Assembly: GCF_002232035.1 (NCBI RefSeq)
Contig: NZ_NKXR01000008.1
Span: forward strand, 1 to 64,000
DNA: 64,000 nt
From: Collinsella sp. TF06-26
GTDB taxonomy: Bacteria; Actinomycetota; Coriobacteriia; Coriobacteriales; Coriobacteriaceae
Reading direction: 5' to 3'
Each line of letters opens with the position of its first letter. Within the stretch, counting starts at the first letter, position 1. The notes under the pieces are model-generated. The model did no database searches, was not told where the DNA came from, and saw only the letters and a program-made list of their open reading frames with translations. The position numbers and the translations under genes were made by a program. This document shows positions 43,409-52,033 of this stretch, piece by piece.

Positions 43409-44113
43409 CTATCGGGTTGCCTGGGCAAGTTGCGCCAAGCTGCAGCCCTGCTGATAGACAAAGGTGAGGTATTGAGTGCAAGCGCGGTAGGCGTCAAACA
43501 TCGCAAGCGCTTGCTCGACATTCGTGTAGACCTTCCAAGCTCCAAAGACCTTGTAGTTCTCGCCGCGCTGGACGATAAACTCGTGCACGTCGTCGTAGGG
43601 ATATCCAAGGAAGTAGCCTATTTCGTGCGGAAACTCGCAGGTGCAGTCGTTGCTGCAGCTAGCTTGCTGGGGTAGTGCGCATCGAGTCTGGCTACAAGCG
43701 CATTCCGCGACGTTATTGCTCGCGAGCGTGATGCGTGATGCCAAATGCACAAGGCATGTCGAAAGGTCTCTCGTGTCGTAGCCTTCCGAGGCGAGCGCTG
43801 TTTGGGCGCGAGGGTCTGCGAAATAGGTGGCGAGGCTTTTGGCTCGGTACACGTACACGAGTGCTCCGCAGGGCCGCCAGACCAAAACACTCAGGTGGAT
43901 GCCGAGCGGGTCAAGCTCGCGATTGCACTGGGCGATAACGTTGAGCAGGCGTGCTCGACGTTCTGCGATGGTTTCGGTTGTGGTCGAGCCGTTCCCGTGG
44001 GCGTAGGTGCCTGGATAGGTAAAGAGCGATGCCGGCTTGATGCCCGCGAGCGTGGGAGAGCAGTTGCGCACGACCGCTGCCTGAAACGTTGGGATATCTA
44101 TGGTTCGAGTCAC
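43409..44113 (-). CDS. DUF3793-family protein
   Basis: A 234-residue cytosolic protein recognised as DUF3793 by FPHEIGYFLGYPYDDVHEFI and the downstream YKVFGAWKVYTNVEQA. Eleven cysteines include a cluster ECACSQTRC and CSNDCTCEF that could bind metal or heme. It starts with GTG, with AAGGAG five bases upstream. Function unknown; it is followed by flavodoxin after 46 bases, and a DtxR-like dyad lies upstream. Confidence 0.8.
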   Translation of the reverse strand: MTRTIDIPTFQAAVVRNCSPTLAGIKPASLFTYPGTYAHGNGSTTTETIAERRARLLNVIAQCNRELDPLGIHLSVLVWRPCGALVYVYRAKSLATYFADPRAQTALASEGYDTRDLSTCLVHLASRITLASNNVAECACSQTRCALPQQASCSNDCTCEFPHEIGYFLGYPYDDVHEFIVQRGENYKVFGAWKVYTNVEQALAMFDAYRACTQYLTFVYQQGCSLAQLAQATR

Positions 44114-44136
44114 GGCGCTCCTTACGGATCTAAACT

Positions 44137-44152
44137 GTTAGCCTAGGAAAAC
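44137..44152. promoter_or_regulatory. DtxR-like dyad upstream of DUF3793
   Basis: GTTAGCCTAGGAAAAC contains, on the minus strand, CCTAGGCTAAC, which matches 9 of 11 bases of the DtxR/IdeR core GTTAGSCTAAC. It lies 24 bases upstream of the GTG start. The fit is partial. Confidence 0.4.
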
Positions 44153-44205
44153 TTATACACGAAAGTAAGCCATGGTCAACAAAAAAGTTTGAAGAGGGAA
44201 ACTAA

Positions 44206-44258
44206 TTGACCGAACAGACATGATTTTGGGTTAAGATGGGGACACCCCATGGGGGTAT
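44206..44258 (+). promoter_or_regulatory. promoter and CsoR-type operator for the HMA gene
   Basis: TTGACC (44206) and TAAGAT (44232) form a promoter with an unusually long spacer of about 20 bases. Just downstream, ACACCCCATGGGGGTAT (44242-44258) is a pseudo-palindrome with C4-AT-G5, the pattern bound by copper- or sulfide-sensing CsoR/CstR repressors. Confidence 0.6.
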
Positions 44259-44287
44259 CTAGATAGTGCTACTTGAAAGGGGAGCGC

Positions 44288-44671
44288 ATGAGTGACTTGC
44301 TCAACCCTGCGAATCTCATCGTGCTGGCCGTCATTGCCGTCGGCATGTTTTTTGGACTGCGTCGCATTGCCGCTTCGACACACGGGAAGAGTTGTTGCAG
44401 CGATGGTGCGAGCGGCAAGAAGGCCAAAAAGGTTGTTGTGGTGGATACCGATGCGTCACACTATCCCTATAGCGATGAGCTGCTCATCGGCGGCATGAGC
44501 TGTGAAGGCTGCGCTCAGAATGTAGCCAATGCCCTCAATGCGCTGGATGGTGTGTGGGCTACGGTAACGTACGCGGACCACACAGCGCGTGTGCGCTCCA
44601 AGCGGCCGATCAATCGCGGTGTCCTTGAGACTGCCGTGAGAGATGCGGGTTACTACGTCATGACGCTGTAA
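44288..44671 (+). CDS. membrane-anchored HMA (heavy-metal-associated) domain protein
   Basis: A 127-residue protein with one membrane span (about 9-27), a short segment with Cys36-Cys37 (GKSCCSDG), and a C-terminal HMA domain (about 63-127) carrying the copper motif GGMSCEGCAQNV (Cys72, Cys75). It resembles a metallochaperone tethered to the membrane. AAGGGGAG precedes the ATG; an upstream ATG at 44273 is less likely. No copper ATPase lies nearby. A CsoR-type operator sits in its promoter. Confidence 0.88.
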   Translation: MSDLLNPANLIVLAVIAVGMFFGLRRIAASTHGKSCCSDGASGKKAKKVVVVDTDASHYPYSDELLIGGMSCEGCAQNVANALNALDGVWATVTYADHTARVRSKRPINRGVLETAVRDAGYYVMTL

Positions 44672-44697
44672 GCGTCGCTCTGGGTGCGCTTCCTTGG

Positions 44698-45123
44698 CTA
44701 GGCTCGTCCGCGCAGCTCGATGTCTTGGATGTCGTCGAAGTCGATGGCGATGTCTCGGAGCTTGAGGAGCTTGAAGGCGGGGAGCGCCTCGTCGAGGATG
44801 CCGGTGCGGCTGCGATAGCCGTATGTATCGTAATAGGTGACACGAACCAAGTCGCCACGTTTGAGACCCTCGAGTTTTTTAGAGAGCACGAGGGCTTTTT
44901 CTTCCGTGAGCTCACGTTTTGGCTCGACGGTGATTTCCTGCTTGCGCACGAGTTCGTAGTATCCCGTGAGGGCGGCAAAGGGCATAAACTGCGCGGCACG
45001 GCCGGCACGGACGGCGCCGTTGGCGGTGAGCTTGGGGTCGGCGGATCGACGTCTTCCCTCGGGGTCCGCTAGACGTTCAAAAGGCGTCGGTGGCCGCATC
45101 GGCTGTTGTTGGGACTTAGGCAC
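44698..45123 (-). CDS. YolD-like protein
   Basis: A 141-residue protein of the YolD family, recognised by RAAQFMPFAALTGYYELVRKQE. Such proteins are encoded with UmuC-like polymerases and may replace UmuD. It starts with GTG, with GGAGG five bases upstream inside the polymerase gene, and overlaps that gene's end by 8 bases. Confidence 0.82.
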   Translation of the reverse strand: MPKSQQQPMRPPTPFERLADPEGRRRSADPKLTANGAVRAGRAAQFMPFAALTGYYELVRKQEITVEPKRELTEEKALVLSKKLEGLKRGDLVRVTYYDTYGYRSRTGILDEALPAFKLLKLRDIAIDFDDIQDIELRGRA

Positions 45124-46621
45124 GATGTCCTCCTACCTGATCGTTGCGTTCGCGCGCGGTGGCGCCGGCGGTAAAGCTTAATCCCTTGACGAGCGCGTTC
45201 TTGCCGTACTTGTCTTTCACGGCCAGGACGGCGCGCGCCAGGTCGCGCTCGCGCTCATCGGCCTCGATATCGCTGAACAGATCGATGGTGGCAAATTCCT
45301 CGGGCATGAGGTTGCCAAATCCCAGGTTGATGCGCTTGACCGGTCGTTTGGGATCGACGGTCTGCGCCCAGAGCTCATCGAAATAGCCCATGATTTTCTT
45401 AAACGAATTAGTGCGCTCGGGCAGCTTTCGCGAGGCGTTGGAGTGCGCAAAGAGTGCGGCATAGCCACCACGCGGTTTGCCGCCATGCTCTCCCACAAAG
45501 ATGCCATCGATTGCCTGCGCTTCGCGCACCAGGCGACGCCTTTCGTCATCGCGCTGGACGGGCTTGGGAGCACGGGGCGCGAGCTCGGAGCCGTCGGTCG
45601 CTGCGGGTTCGATGCCCGAGGTACTCGAGCGCAGGTGTCCGCAGCCGTCTATATACTGCGCCGTGCCGCTGGCGTTGAGCCGGCGTATGTCGGCGCGCTC
45701 GCTTGCATAGCCCACAAAGAGCGAGATGCTGTCGCACACCACGTGCTTGTCGATCAAATCCAGCACGGCGGCATCGACCATTTCGCGCAAGACGGTGTAG
45801 GCCTGCTCGTAGGCATAGCCCTTCGAGAGCACCTGCCCCGTGGTGGTCGAGGTCGCTTGCGGGCGATAGGCTTGGATATCGGCGATGGTCGTTGGCTCGC
45901 GCCCAAAGGCGTGGTCGATAAGATATTCGGCATTGACGCCGAGCTCATCGTAAAGCAGGTTTTCGTCGAGCGCGGCGACGCCCATCAGATCGTAGACGCC
46001 GTACTTTTCGAGGCGGGCTGCCACGCCGGGGCCGATGCCCCAGATATCGGTAATGGGACGATGAGGCCAGATCTCCTTGCGAAAGGTCTCGTCGTCGAGT
46101 ATGCCGATGCGGCTGGGTACGTGCTTGGCGGTAATGTCGAGCGCTACCTTGGCCTGGAATAGGTTGGGGCCGATGCCGACCGTCGCCGTGATGCCGGTGC
46201 GCCCCAAGACCTCGTCGCGCAACATGCAGGCGAACCCTTCGGCATCGGTGTGATAAAGGTCCAGATAGGGCGTCACGTCGATAAAGCACTCATCGATGGA
46301 GTAGACGTGCACGTCCTGGGGGCTGACGTATTCCAGATAGATACCGTAGATTTTCGCCGACACCTCCATGTAATGCTGCATGCGCGGTACGGCCGTGATG
46401 TAGTCGATGCCATCGGGAATTTCGAACAGACGGCAGCGGTTGTGTATCCCGAGGTCCTTCATAGCCTGTGTGATGGCGAGGCAGATGGTCGTGCGCCCGC
46501 GCGATTCGTCGGCAACGACCAGGTTGGTGGTGAGCGGATCGAGCCCACGATCGACGCACTCGACGCTGGCATAAAACGTCTTGAGGTCGATGCAGATATA
46601 GGTGTGACGCTCGTGCCCCAC
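45116..46621 (-). CDS. Y-family DNA polymerase (UmuC/UvrX-like)
   Basis: A 501-residue translesion DNA polymerase. The catalytic residues lie in YICIDLKTFYASVEC (first Asp) and VYSIDECFIDVT (Asp-Glu). The thumb helix-hairpin-helix contains DIWGIGPGVAARLEKYGV. A longer C-terminus includes a polar insert typical of the UmuC/UvrX group. The GTG at 46621 follows GGGAGG by four bases; ATGs at 46633 and 46642 are in frame alternatives. A LexA-like box is 28 bases upstream, so it is likely SOS-induced. The YolD-like gene follows with an 8-base overlap. Confidence 0.9.
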   Translation of the reverse strand: MGHERHTYICIDLKTFYASVECVDRGLDPLTTNLVVADESRGRTTICLAITQAMKDLGIHNRCRLFEIPDGIDYITAVPRMQHYMEVSAKIYGIYLEYVSPQDVHVYSIDECFIDVTPYLDLYHTDAEGFACMLRDEVLGRTGITATVGIGPNLFQAKVALDITAKHVPSRIGILDDETFRKEIWPHRPITDIWGIGPGVAARLEKYGVYDLMGVAALDENLLYDELGVNAEYLIDHAFGREPTTIADIQAYRPQATSTTTGQVLSKGYAYEQAYTVLREMVDAAVLDLIDKHVVCDSISLFVGYASERADIRRLNASGTAQYIDGCGHLRSSTSGIEPAATDGSELAPRAPKPVQRDDERRRLVREAQAIDGIFVGEHGGKPRGGYAALFAHSNASRKLPERTNSFKKIMGYFDELWAQTVDPKRPVKRINLGFGNLMPEEFATIDLFSDIEADERERDLARAVLAVKDKYGKNALVKGLSFTAGATARERNDQVGGHRA

Positions 46622-46649
46622 GCGTCCTCCCATCAAACACATGTTCTTA

Positions 46650-46665
46650 TCGAATACCTGTTCGA
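46650..46665. promoter_or_regulatory. LexA (SOS) box
   Basis: TCGAATACCTGTTCGA differs by one base from the Gram-positive SOS dyad TCGAAC-N4-GTTCGA. It overlaps the probable promoter of the polymerase-YolD operon. Confidence 0.8.
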
Positions 46666-46688
46666 TAATACCTGCTCGACCGGACACC

Positions 46689-46711
46689 GTCAAAACCTGC
46701 CCCTTTTTGGC
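46689..46711. repeat. ACCTGCC hairpin with CCTTTTTGG
   Basis: ACCTGCC-CCTTTTT-GGCAGGT forms a 7-bp stem. The 18 bases at 46693-46710 recur with one difference at 47427-47444, on the other side of the short dehydrogenase-like gene. Confidence 0.6.
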
Positions 46712-46792
46712 AGGTATGGTCGTGCGGCTGCATCGGGTTTTTAACGCAGCCCTAAAGAGTGCGTAACAGCTCGGAAAAGCTCGCTTCGTAGC

Positions 46793-47368
46793 ATGAGCCT
46801 AATGAACGATACCGCCTATACGCACGGAAGGGTTGTGGGAAAGATGGTCAATTATGGGTTTGGTATGCCGACGCGCCTTGTTGCGGATGGAGATGTGGCT
46901 CGCTGGTGCGGGCGATTGGTCGCTCACTACGGTGGCACCAAGGCGCTGGTTGTACTGGGCGGTGACAAGCATACGCGCGATGAGCTCGTCTCGGCAGCAC
47001 TCGGCTCGCTTGATCGAGCTCTGCTCGAACGCGTGCTTTTTCGCTGCGGCTCGGTTGAAGGCGACGGGGGAGACGAGCTGATCGACGAGGCCGTGGCCCT
47101 GGCGACCGATGAGGGCGTGGACTTTGTCCTGGCGATCGGCGATGCCGATACGGCGGGCTTTGCGCGCGAACTCGCTCGTCGCATGGCCGTACTCGATGCC
47201 GGCGAAGACGGTTTTGCCCCTTATGGATGTATCGTCTCGGAGGGCAAAGTGCCTGCCGTCGTGGGGGCCGGCGAGGTTCCCGTTTTTGCCATCATCGCGC
47301 CCGAACTGCTGGAGGGCATCGGGTCTCCTCTGCGTGAGTTGCTCGGTAGCGTCTGCGCTGCGGCCTAA
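46793..47368 (+). CDS. short iron-alcohol-dehydrogenase-like protein (N-terminal domain only)
   Basis: A 191-residue protein that matches only the N-terminal nucleotide-binding domain of iron-containing alcohol dehydrogenases: NYGFGMPTRLVADGDVARW, GGTKALVVLGGDKHTRDEL, ALATDEGVDFVLAIG. The family's GGGS loop is replaced by GDADTAGFA, and the C-terminal metal-binding half (normally another 200 residues) is missing. It ends cleanly at a stop rather than with a visible frameshift. It may be a decayed gene or a repurposed single-domain protein. The ribosome-binding site is weak; ATG 46802 is an alternative start. Confidence 0.65.
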   Translation: MSLMNDTAYTHGRVVGKMVNYGFGMPTRLVADGDVARWCGRLVAHYGGTKALVVLGGDKHTRDELVSAALGSLDRALLERVLFRCGSVEGDGGDELIDEAVALATDEGVDFVLAIGDADTAGFARELARRMAVLDAGEDGFAPYGCIVSEGKVPAVVGAGEVPVFAIIAPELLEGIGSPLRELLGSVCAAA

Positions 47369-47378
47369 TATTTGGCAT

Positions 47379-47443
47379 AAAGGGATAGGTTATTTTTGAT
47401 TGGTAAAGCGTTTGACCTGCCAAATTAAACCTGTCCCTTTTTG
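47379..47443 (+). terminator. long-loop hairpin with T tract
   Basis: AAAGGGATAGGTT (47379-47391) pairs with AACCTGTCCCTTT (47428-47440, one G-U) around a 36-base loop, and TTTTT overlaps the end. It follows the short dehydrogenase-like gene. The CTGTCCCTTTTTGG core resembles the dyad at 56884. Confidence 0.65.
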
Positions 47444-47567
47444 GTCGGTTGCCGTTTGGGGGCCGATTGGCAACGCTCGCTGATTATAGTCTTGACCTGC
47501 GCTAGAATAGTGGCATCTGAATGTCCGGGCGCATGGAGGCGTGCGCCCGTATGCTGAGGAGGACTCT

Positions 47568-49262
47568 ATGGCAACTGTTGCCGCACCTATCGATGCTACG
47601 TCGACTGCCGCTTGGAAGGCGCTCGAGGCCCATCAGGAGAAGCTCGAGGCCGAGGGTATCGACCTCAAGGCCTGGTTCGCCGCCGATGCCGAGCGCGTGA
47701 ACAAGCTGAGCTTTGACGCCGGTGACCTGCACTTCGACCTGTCCAAGAACCTGGTGACTGATGAGACCGTCAAGCTGCTGTGCGATCTTGCCCGCGAGGT
47801 GAAGCTCGAGGAGCGCCGCGACGCCATGTTCTCCGGCGAGCACATCAACACCACCGAGGACCGCGCCGTCCTGCACACCGCGCTTCGCCGCCCGGCAACC
47901 GAGAAGGGCCAGCTCATCGTCGACGGCCAGGATGTCGTCGCCGACGTGCACGAGGTCCTCGACCGCATGTACGCCTTTGCCGAGCGCGTGCGCTCCGGTG
48001 AGTGGAAGGGCGTTACCGGCAAGAAGATCGAGCATCTGGTGTCCATTGGCATCGGCGGCTCCGACCTGGGCCCGGTGATGGCTTACGAGGCTCTGCGCCC
48101 CTATGCCGACGCCGGTATCGACTGCCGCTACATCTCCAACATCGACCCCAACGACCAGGCCGAGAAGCTCAAGGGCCTGGACCCCGAGACCACGCTCGTG
48201 ATCATCGTTTCCAAGACCTTCACCACGCTCGAGACCCTCACCAACGCCCGCGAGGTCAAGACCTGGATGCTCGAGCAGCTCAAGGCTCAGGGCGCCATCG
48301 ATGGCTCCGATGAGCAGAACGCCGAGGCTGTGGCAAAGCACTTCGTCGCCGTTTCCACCGCACTCGAGAAGGTCGAGGCTTTCGGTATCGACCCGGCCAA
48401 CGCCTTTGGTTTCTGGAACTGGGTCGGCGGCCGCTACTCCGTCGACTCCGCCGTGGGCCTGTCGCTGATCGTCGTGCTCGGCCCCGAGCGTTTCCAGCAG
48501 TTCCTTGAGGGCTTCCACGCCATCGACGAGTACTTCTGCAACACCCCGCTCGAGAACAACGCCGTCGCGCTGATGGGTCTGCTCAACGTCTGGTACGTCA
48601 ACTTCTTCGGTTCCAAGAGCCACGCCGTGCTGCCGTACTGCCAGTACCTGCATCGTTTCCCGGCCTACCTGCAGCAGCTCACCATGGAGTCCAACGGCAA
48701 GCATGTCCGCTGGGACGGCAGCGCCGTGACCTCCGACACCGGTGAGATCTTCTGGGGCGAGCCTGGCACCAACGGCCAGCATGCCTTCTACCAGCTGCTG
48801 CACCAGGGCACCGTGGTGGTTCCGGCCGACTTTATCGCCTTCGCCAATACCGCCAACCCCGCAACCGACAGCGGTCAGGATGTCCACGAGCTGTTCCTGG
48901 GCAACTTCCTGGCCCAGACCAAGGCGCTCGCCTTTGGTAAGACGGCCGACGAGGTTCGTGCCGAGGGCACGCCCGAGCAGATCGTCCCGGCCCGCTGCTT
49001 TGAGGGCAACCGTCCGACGACCTCGATCTTCGGCGACACGCTGACCCCGTTCGCACTCGGCGAGCTCATCGCCCTGTACGAGCACATCACGTTTGTCGAG
49101 GGCACGGTCTGGGGCATCGACTCCTACGACCAGTGGGGCGTCGAGCTGGGCAAGCAGCTTGCCAAGCAGATCACCCCGGCCTTCCACGACGACGCCGCCA
49201 AGGCCGAGCAGGACGCTTCGACCCAGGCGCTCATCGAGTTCTATCGCGCTCATCGCAAGTAG
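47568..49262 (+). CDS. pgi: glucose-6-phosphate isomerase
   Basis: Interconverts glucose-6-phosphate and fructose-6-phosphate. The 564-residue protein has [14 protein letters not shown], the SIS-domain phosphate loop [22 protein letters not shown], and the C-terminal [14 protein letters not shown] signature. GAGGAGGA precedes the ATG; the upstream open frame from 47541 is not family-like. It is monocistronic, with a terminator downstream. Confidence 0.97.
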   Translation: MATVAAPIDATSTAAWKALEAHQEKLEAEGIDLKAWFAADAERVNKLSFDAGDLHFDLSKNLVTDETVKLLCDLAREVKLEERRDAMFSGEHINTTEDRAVLHTALRRPATEKGQLIVDGQDVVADVHEVLDRMYAFAERVRSGEWKGVTGKKIEHLVSIGIGGSDLGPVMAYEALRPYADAGIDCRYISNIDPNDQAEKLKGLDPETTLVIIVSKTFTTLETLTNAREVKTWMLEQLKAQGAIDGSDEQNAEAVAKHFVAVSTALEKVEAFGIDPANAFGFWNWVGGRYSVDSAVGLSLIVVLGPERFQQFLEGFHAIDEYFCNTPLENNAVALMGLLNVWYVNFFGSKSHAVLPYCQYLHRFPAYLQQLTMESNGKHVRWDGSAVTSDTGEIFWGEPGTNGQHAFYQLLHQGTVVVPADFIAFANTANPATDSGQDVHELFLGNFLAQTKALAFGKTADEVRAEGTPEQIVPARCFEGNRPTTSIFGDTLTPFALGELIALYEHITFVEGTVWGIDSYDQWGVELGKQLAKQITPAFHDDAAKAEQDASTQALIEFYRAHRK

Positions 49263-49290
49263 TTTTTACGGCCGAGTTGGCTTATGGCTG

Positions 49291-49325
49291 AAAGGGGCCC
49301 GTATCCGTTGGGATGCGGGCCCTTT
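49291..49325 (+). terminator. terminator after pgi
   Basis: AAAGGGGCCCGTATCC pairs with GGATGCGGGCCCTTT around GTTG with one bulge and a G-U, followed by TTTGC. Confidence 0.85.
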
Positions 49326-49498
49326 GCTATTTGGATAGGATGGAATGTATCGGGAGGCGCCTCGACGGGCATCTCAATCGTCGAAGGCACGCCGTTCATG
49401 TTTGGGACAATATGACATTTTTCCCGTTGCAAACAGCGCCGCCGTGGGTGTTCTGTATGATGGCTCAGACAAGGTTGCTCAATGACGGGGAGGCATAT

Positions 49499-50341
49499 AT
49501 GGCAATCAAAGCCATCGCAATGGATATCGACGGTACGCTCACCAACGATCAGAAGGTGATCAGCCCGCGTACGCGCGAGAAGCTGCTCGCGGCACAGGAA
49601 TCGGGTATTAAGCTCATCTTGGCTTCGGGTCGTCCCGCCTGGGGTCTTCACGCCTTGGCGCAGGAGCTCGACCTTCAAAACCATGACGGTCTGTTAGTTG
49701 CCTTTAATGGCGCGCATGTGGTCGACGCTCAGACCGATGAGGTCCTTTTTGACCAAGCCATGCCGGCTGACGAGCTGCACCGTCTGATTGATCATCTGCG
49801 CAATTTTGACGTGATCCCTATGATTTCGCTCGGTCGGGACCTGCACGTCGTGGACTCGTATCGCTGCATGATTACACTGCCGGACGGTTCGCAGAAAAAC
49901 ATCGTCAAATACGAGCGCGATGCGTGCGATCTTAAGATCCGCGAGGTCGAGAGCTTGCATGAGGTCGTGGACACTTATCCCGTGGACAAGCTGCTGACGG
50001 CGGGTGATCCGACCTACCTGCAGGCGCATTACGAGGAGATGTATGCGCCCTTTACCCAGACGCTTTCGGGCATGTTTACGGCCGACTGGTACTTTGAGTA
50101 CACGGCGCCCGGTATCGACAAAGCCCGTGCGCTCGACGGTGCCCTGCCCAAGCTCGGTATCGATGCCAGCGAGGTCGTCTCGTTTGGCGACGGCCAGAAC
50201 GACAAGTCCATGATTGAGTGGGCCGGCACCGGTGTTGCCATGGGCAACGCCGTCGATGAGGTTAAGGCAGTTGCCCAGATGGTAACCGCCAATAACAACG
50301 AAGACGGTATTGCAGTGGCGCTGGATAAGCTGCTGGGTTAG
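49499..50341 (+). CDS. Cof-type HAD-IIB phosphatase
   Basis: A 280-residue HAD-IIB protein. Nucleophile motif AMDIDGTLTNDQ (Asp9, Asp11), motif II LASGRPAWG, Lys in the ARALDGALPKLG region and motif IV VSFGDGQNDKSMIE are present. GGGGAGG precedes the ATG. The GIDKARALD pattern is common in phosphosugar phosphatases. Substrate unknown; it differs from the HAD protein at 26782. Confidence 0.92.
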   Translation: MAIKAIAMDIDGTLTNDQKVISPRTREKLLAAQESGIKLILASGRPAWGLHALAQELDLQNHDGLLVAFNGAHVVDAQTDEVLFDQAMPADELHRLIDHLRNFDVIPMISLGRDLHVVDSYRCMITLPDGSQKNIVKYERDACDLKIREVESLHEVVDTYPVDKLLTAGDPTYLQAHYEEMYAPFTQTLSGMFTADWYFEYTAPGIDKARALDGALPKLGIDASEVVSFGDGQNDKSMIEWAGTGVAMGNAVDEVKAVAQMVTANNNEDGIAVALDKLLG

Positions 50342-50366
50342 AATCGCCGATTAATGCATGGTTTGG

Positions 50367-50392
50367 GCGCCTGCTTGCGGGCGCCCTTTTGT
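50367..50392 (+). terminator. terminator between two HAD genes
   Basis: GGGCGCC-TGCTTGC-GGGCGCCC forms a 7-bp stem followed by TTTTG. Confidence 0.8.
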
Positions 50393-50405
50393 TAGGGAGG
50401 GTGCC

Positions 50406-51065
50406 GTGTCCGCATTTCCGTTCGACGCCGTTATCTTTGACATGGACGGTGTCATTGTCGATACCGAGTATTACTACCTGGGCGAGACTGCCGCGTTTGC
50501 CAAGGAGCTTGGGCTTAACCTGACTCAAGAGGAGTTGAATGGGCAAGTCGGTACCTCGCATCAGTTCTTCCTGCATATGCTGGTCGATTGGTTTGAGCGT
50601 GCCGGTAAGGGGCATTTCACTGGCGAGGAAGCGTTGGCCCGTTGGGATGAGTGGGCGCATAAGCGTCCGCGCGACTATCAGGCTTTGATTAACCCGGGCG
50701 CCGTGGATACGATTCGAGAGCTGCCGCGCCGTGGCGTTCGCGTGGCGCTTGCCAGCTCGTCTCCCATGGATAGCATCGAGGAAGTGCTCAACGCGTGTGG
50801 GCTGTCGGATGCCTTTGAGTATGTGGTGAGCGGCGAGCAGTTTAAGGAGAGCAAGCCCGAGCCCGACATCTACCTGCATGCGCTGGACCTGCTGGGGCTG
50901 CCCGCGAATCGCTGCTGCTGCGTTGAGGATTCGGTGCCTGGCATCACTGCCGGCAAGCGAGCCGGCCTGACGGTCATTGCCAAGCGCGAGGAGCGCTTCG
51001 GCTTTAGCCAAGATGCTGCGGATAAGATTATCGACCAGCTGCCCGATTTGTTGGAACTCGCGTAG
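50406..51065 (+). CDS. HAD-IA hydrolase, beta-phosphoglucomutase-like
   Basis: A 219-residue HAD subfamily IA protein. Motif I is DAVIFDMDGVIVDTE (Asp12, Asp14), motif II VALASSSPMDSIEEVL, motif III KPEPDIYLHAL and motif IV CCCVEDSVPGITAGKRAG. Members include beta-phosphoglucomutase and sugar phosphatases. The GTG at 50406 has AGGGAGG five bases upstream. The upstream residues in the open frame overlap a terminator and are not used. Confidence 0.92.
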   Translation: MSAFPFDAVIFDMDGVIVDTEYYYLGETAAFAKELGLNLTQEELNGQVGTSHQFFLHMLVDWFERAGKGHFTGEEALARWDEWAHKRPRDYQALINPGAVDTIRELPRRGVRVALASSSPMDSIEEVLNACGLSDAFEYVVSGEQFKESKPEPDIYLHALDLLGLPANRCCCVEDSVPGITAGKRAGLTVIAKREERFGFSQDAADKIIDQLPDLLELA

Positions 51066-51125
51066 GGCCGGGGTGGTACGGCGGCTATTACAGCGATCTC
51101 GTTGGGACGAGAGGGGAGCGGCACT

Positions 51126-51989
51126 ATGACATTCAACGTTAGCGCTCTTGGGTTTGGCGATAACGTCGTCGATCGTTACGAGCATATCCACACTATGTAT
51201 CCGGGTGGCAATGCGGTGAACTTTGCCGTGTATGCCAAGAAATGCGGAGCCGCGCGCTCCGCGTATATGGGCATCTTTGGAAACGACGCCGCGGCTGAGC
51301 ATATCATCGCGAGCCTTGAGGACGAGAGCGTCGAGCTCGCCAAATGTAAACAACTCATCGGCGAGAACGGTGCGGCTCGTGTTACCGTGGTCGATGGTGA
51401 CCGCGTGTTTCTGGGGTCGAACGAGGGCGGCATCCGTGGTGATGCGCGCTATGTGCTCGATCGCTTTGACCTTGCGTATATGAAGCAGTTCGACGTGGTT
51501 CATTCGGGCAACTATTGCTTTACCGAGCGCGAGCTGCCCAAGTTGAAGGCAGCGGGCGTCACGGTCTCTTTTGACTTTTCGGACGACTCCACCGACGAGT
51601 ACTACGAGCAAATTGCGCCCTACGTCGATTTTGCTTTCTTTAGTGCGGCGGATGCCGCGGGTGAGGACGAGATTCGCGAGCGTCTGGCATGGGTGCAGGG
51701 CTTGGGTCCGCGTTTTGTATCGGCCACGGCTGGCGCTGAGGGCTGCATTGCCTACGACGGCGAGCGTTACTATCGGCAGCATGCCAAGCCTGTGGCAGAT
51801 ATGAAGGACACCATGGGAGCGGGTGACTCGTTCCTGACTTCGTTCCTGATGTGCTATCTCGACGCTGTCAAGCGTGGCAACGATGACGCTAATGCTATTG
51901 AGCGCGCGCTCGACTTTGCGGCGGGGTTTGCCTCGACTGTATGCGGCATGGAAGGCTCCTGGGGCCATGGAGCGCCGATTTCCGAATAG
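51126..51989 (+). CDS. PfkB-family sugar kinase, fructoselysine-6-kinase-like
   Basis: A 287-residue ribokinase-family enzyme. GFGDNVVDRY at the start and PGGNAVNFAVYAKKCGA resemble FrlD fructoselysine kinase. The catalytic anion-hole motif is DTMGAGDSFLTSFL. GAGGGGAG precedes the ATG. In fructoselysine operons a deglycase and transporter accompany the kinase; none is here, so the substrate is tentative. A long inverted repeat begins 44 bases downstream. Confidence 0.85.
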   Translation: MTFNVSALGFGDNVVDRYEHIHTMYPGGNAVNFAVYAKKCGAARSAYMGIFGNDAAAEHIIASLEDESVELAKCKQLIGENGAARVTVVDGDRVFLGSNEGGIRGDARYVLDRFDLAYMKQFDVVHSGNYCFTERELPKLKAAGVTVSFDFSDDSTDEYYEQIAPYVDFAFFSAADAAGEDEIRERLAWVQGLGPRFVSATAGAEGCIAYDGERYYRQHAKPVADMKDTMGAGDSFLTSFLMCYLDAVKRGNDDANAIERALDFAAGFASTVCGMEGSWGHGAPISE

Positions 51990-52033
51990 GTGAGCAGTCC
52001 CGGGAAGTCGAATCGTTGTCTTCTCGGGACCCT

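Noticed and set aside
46793-47368. Frameshifted full-length alcohol dehydrogenase
   Set aside because: No dehydrogenase C-terminal sequence was found in any frame downstream before pgi, so a simple frameshift is not the cause.
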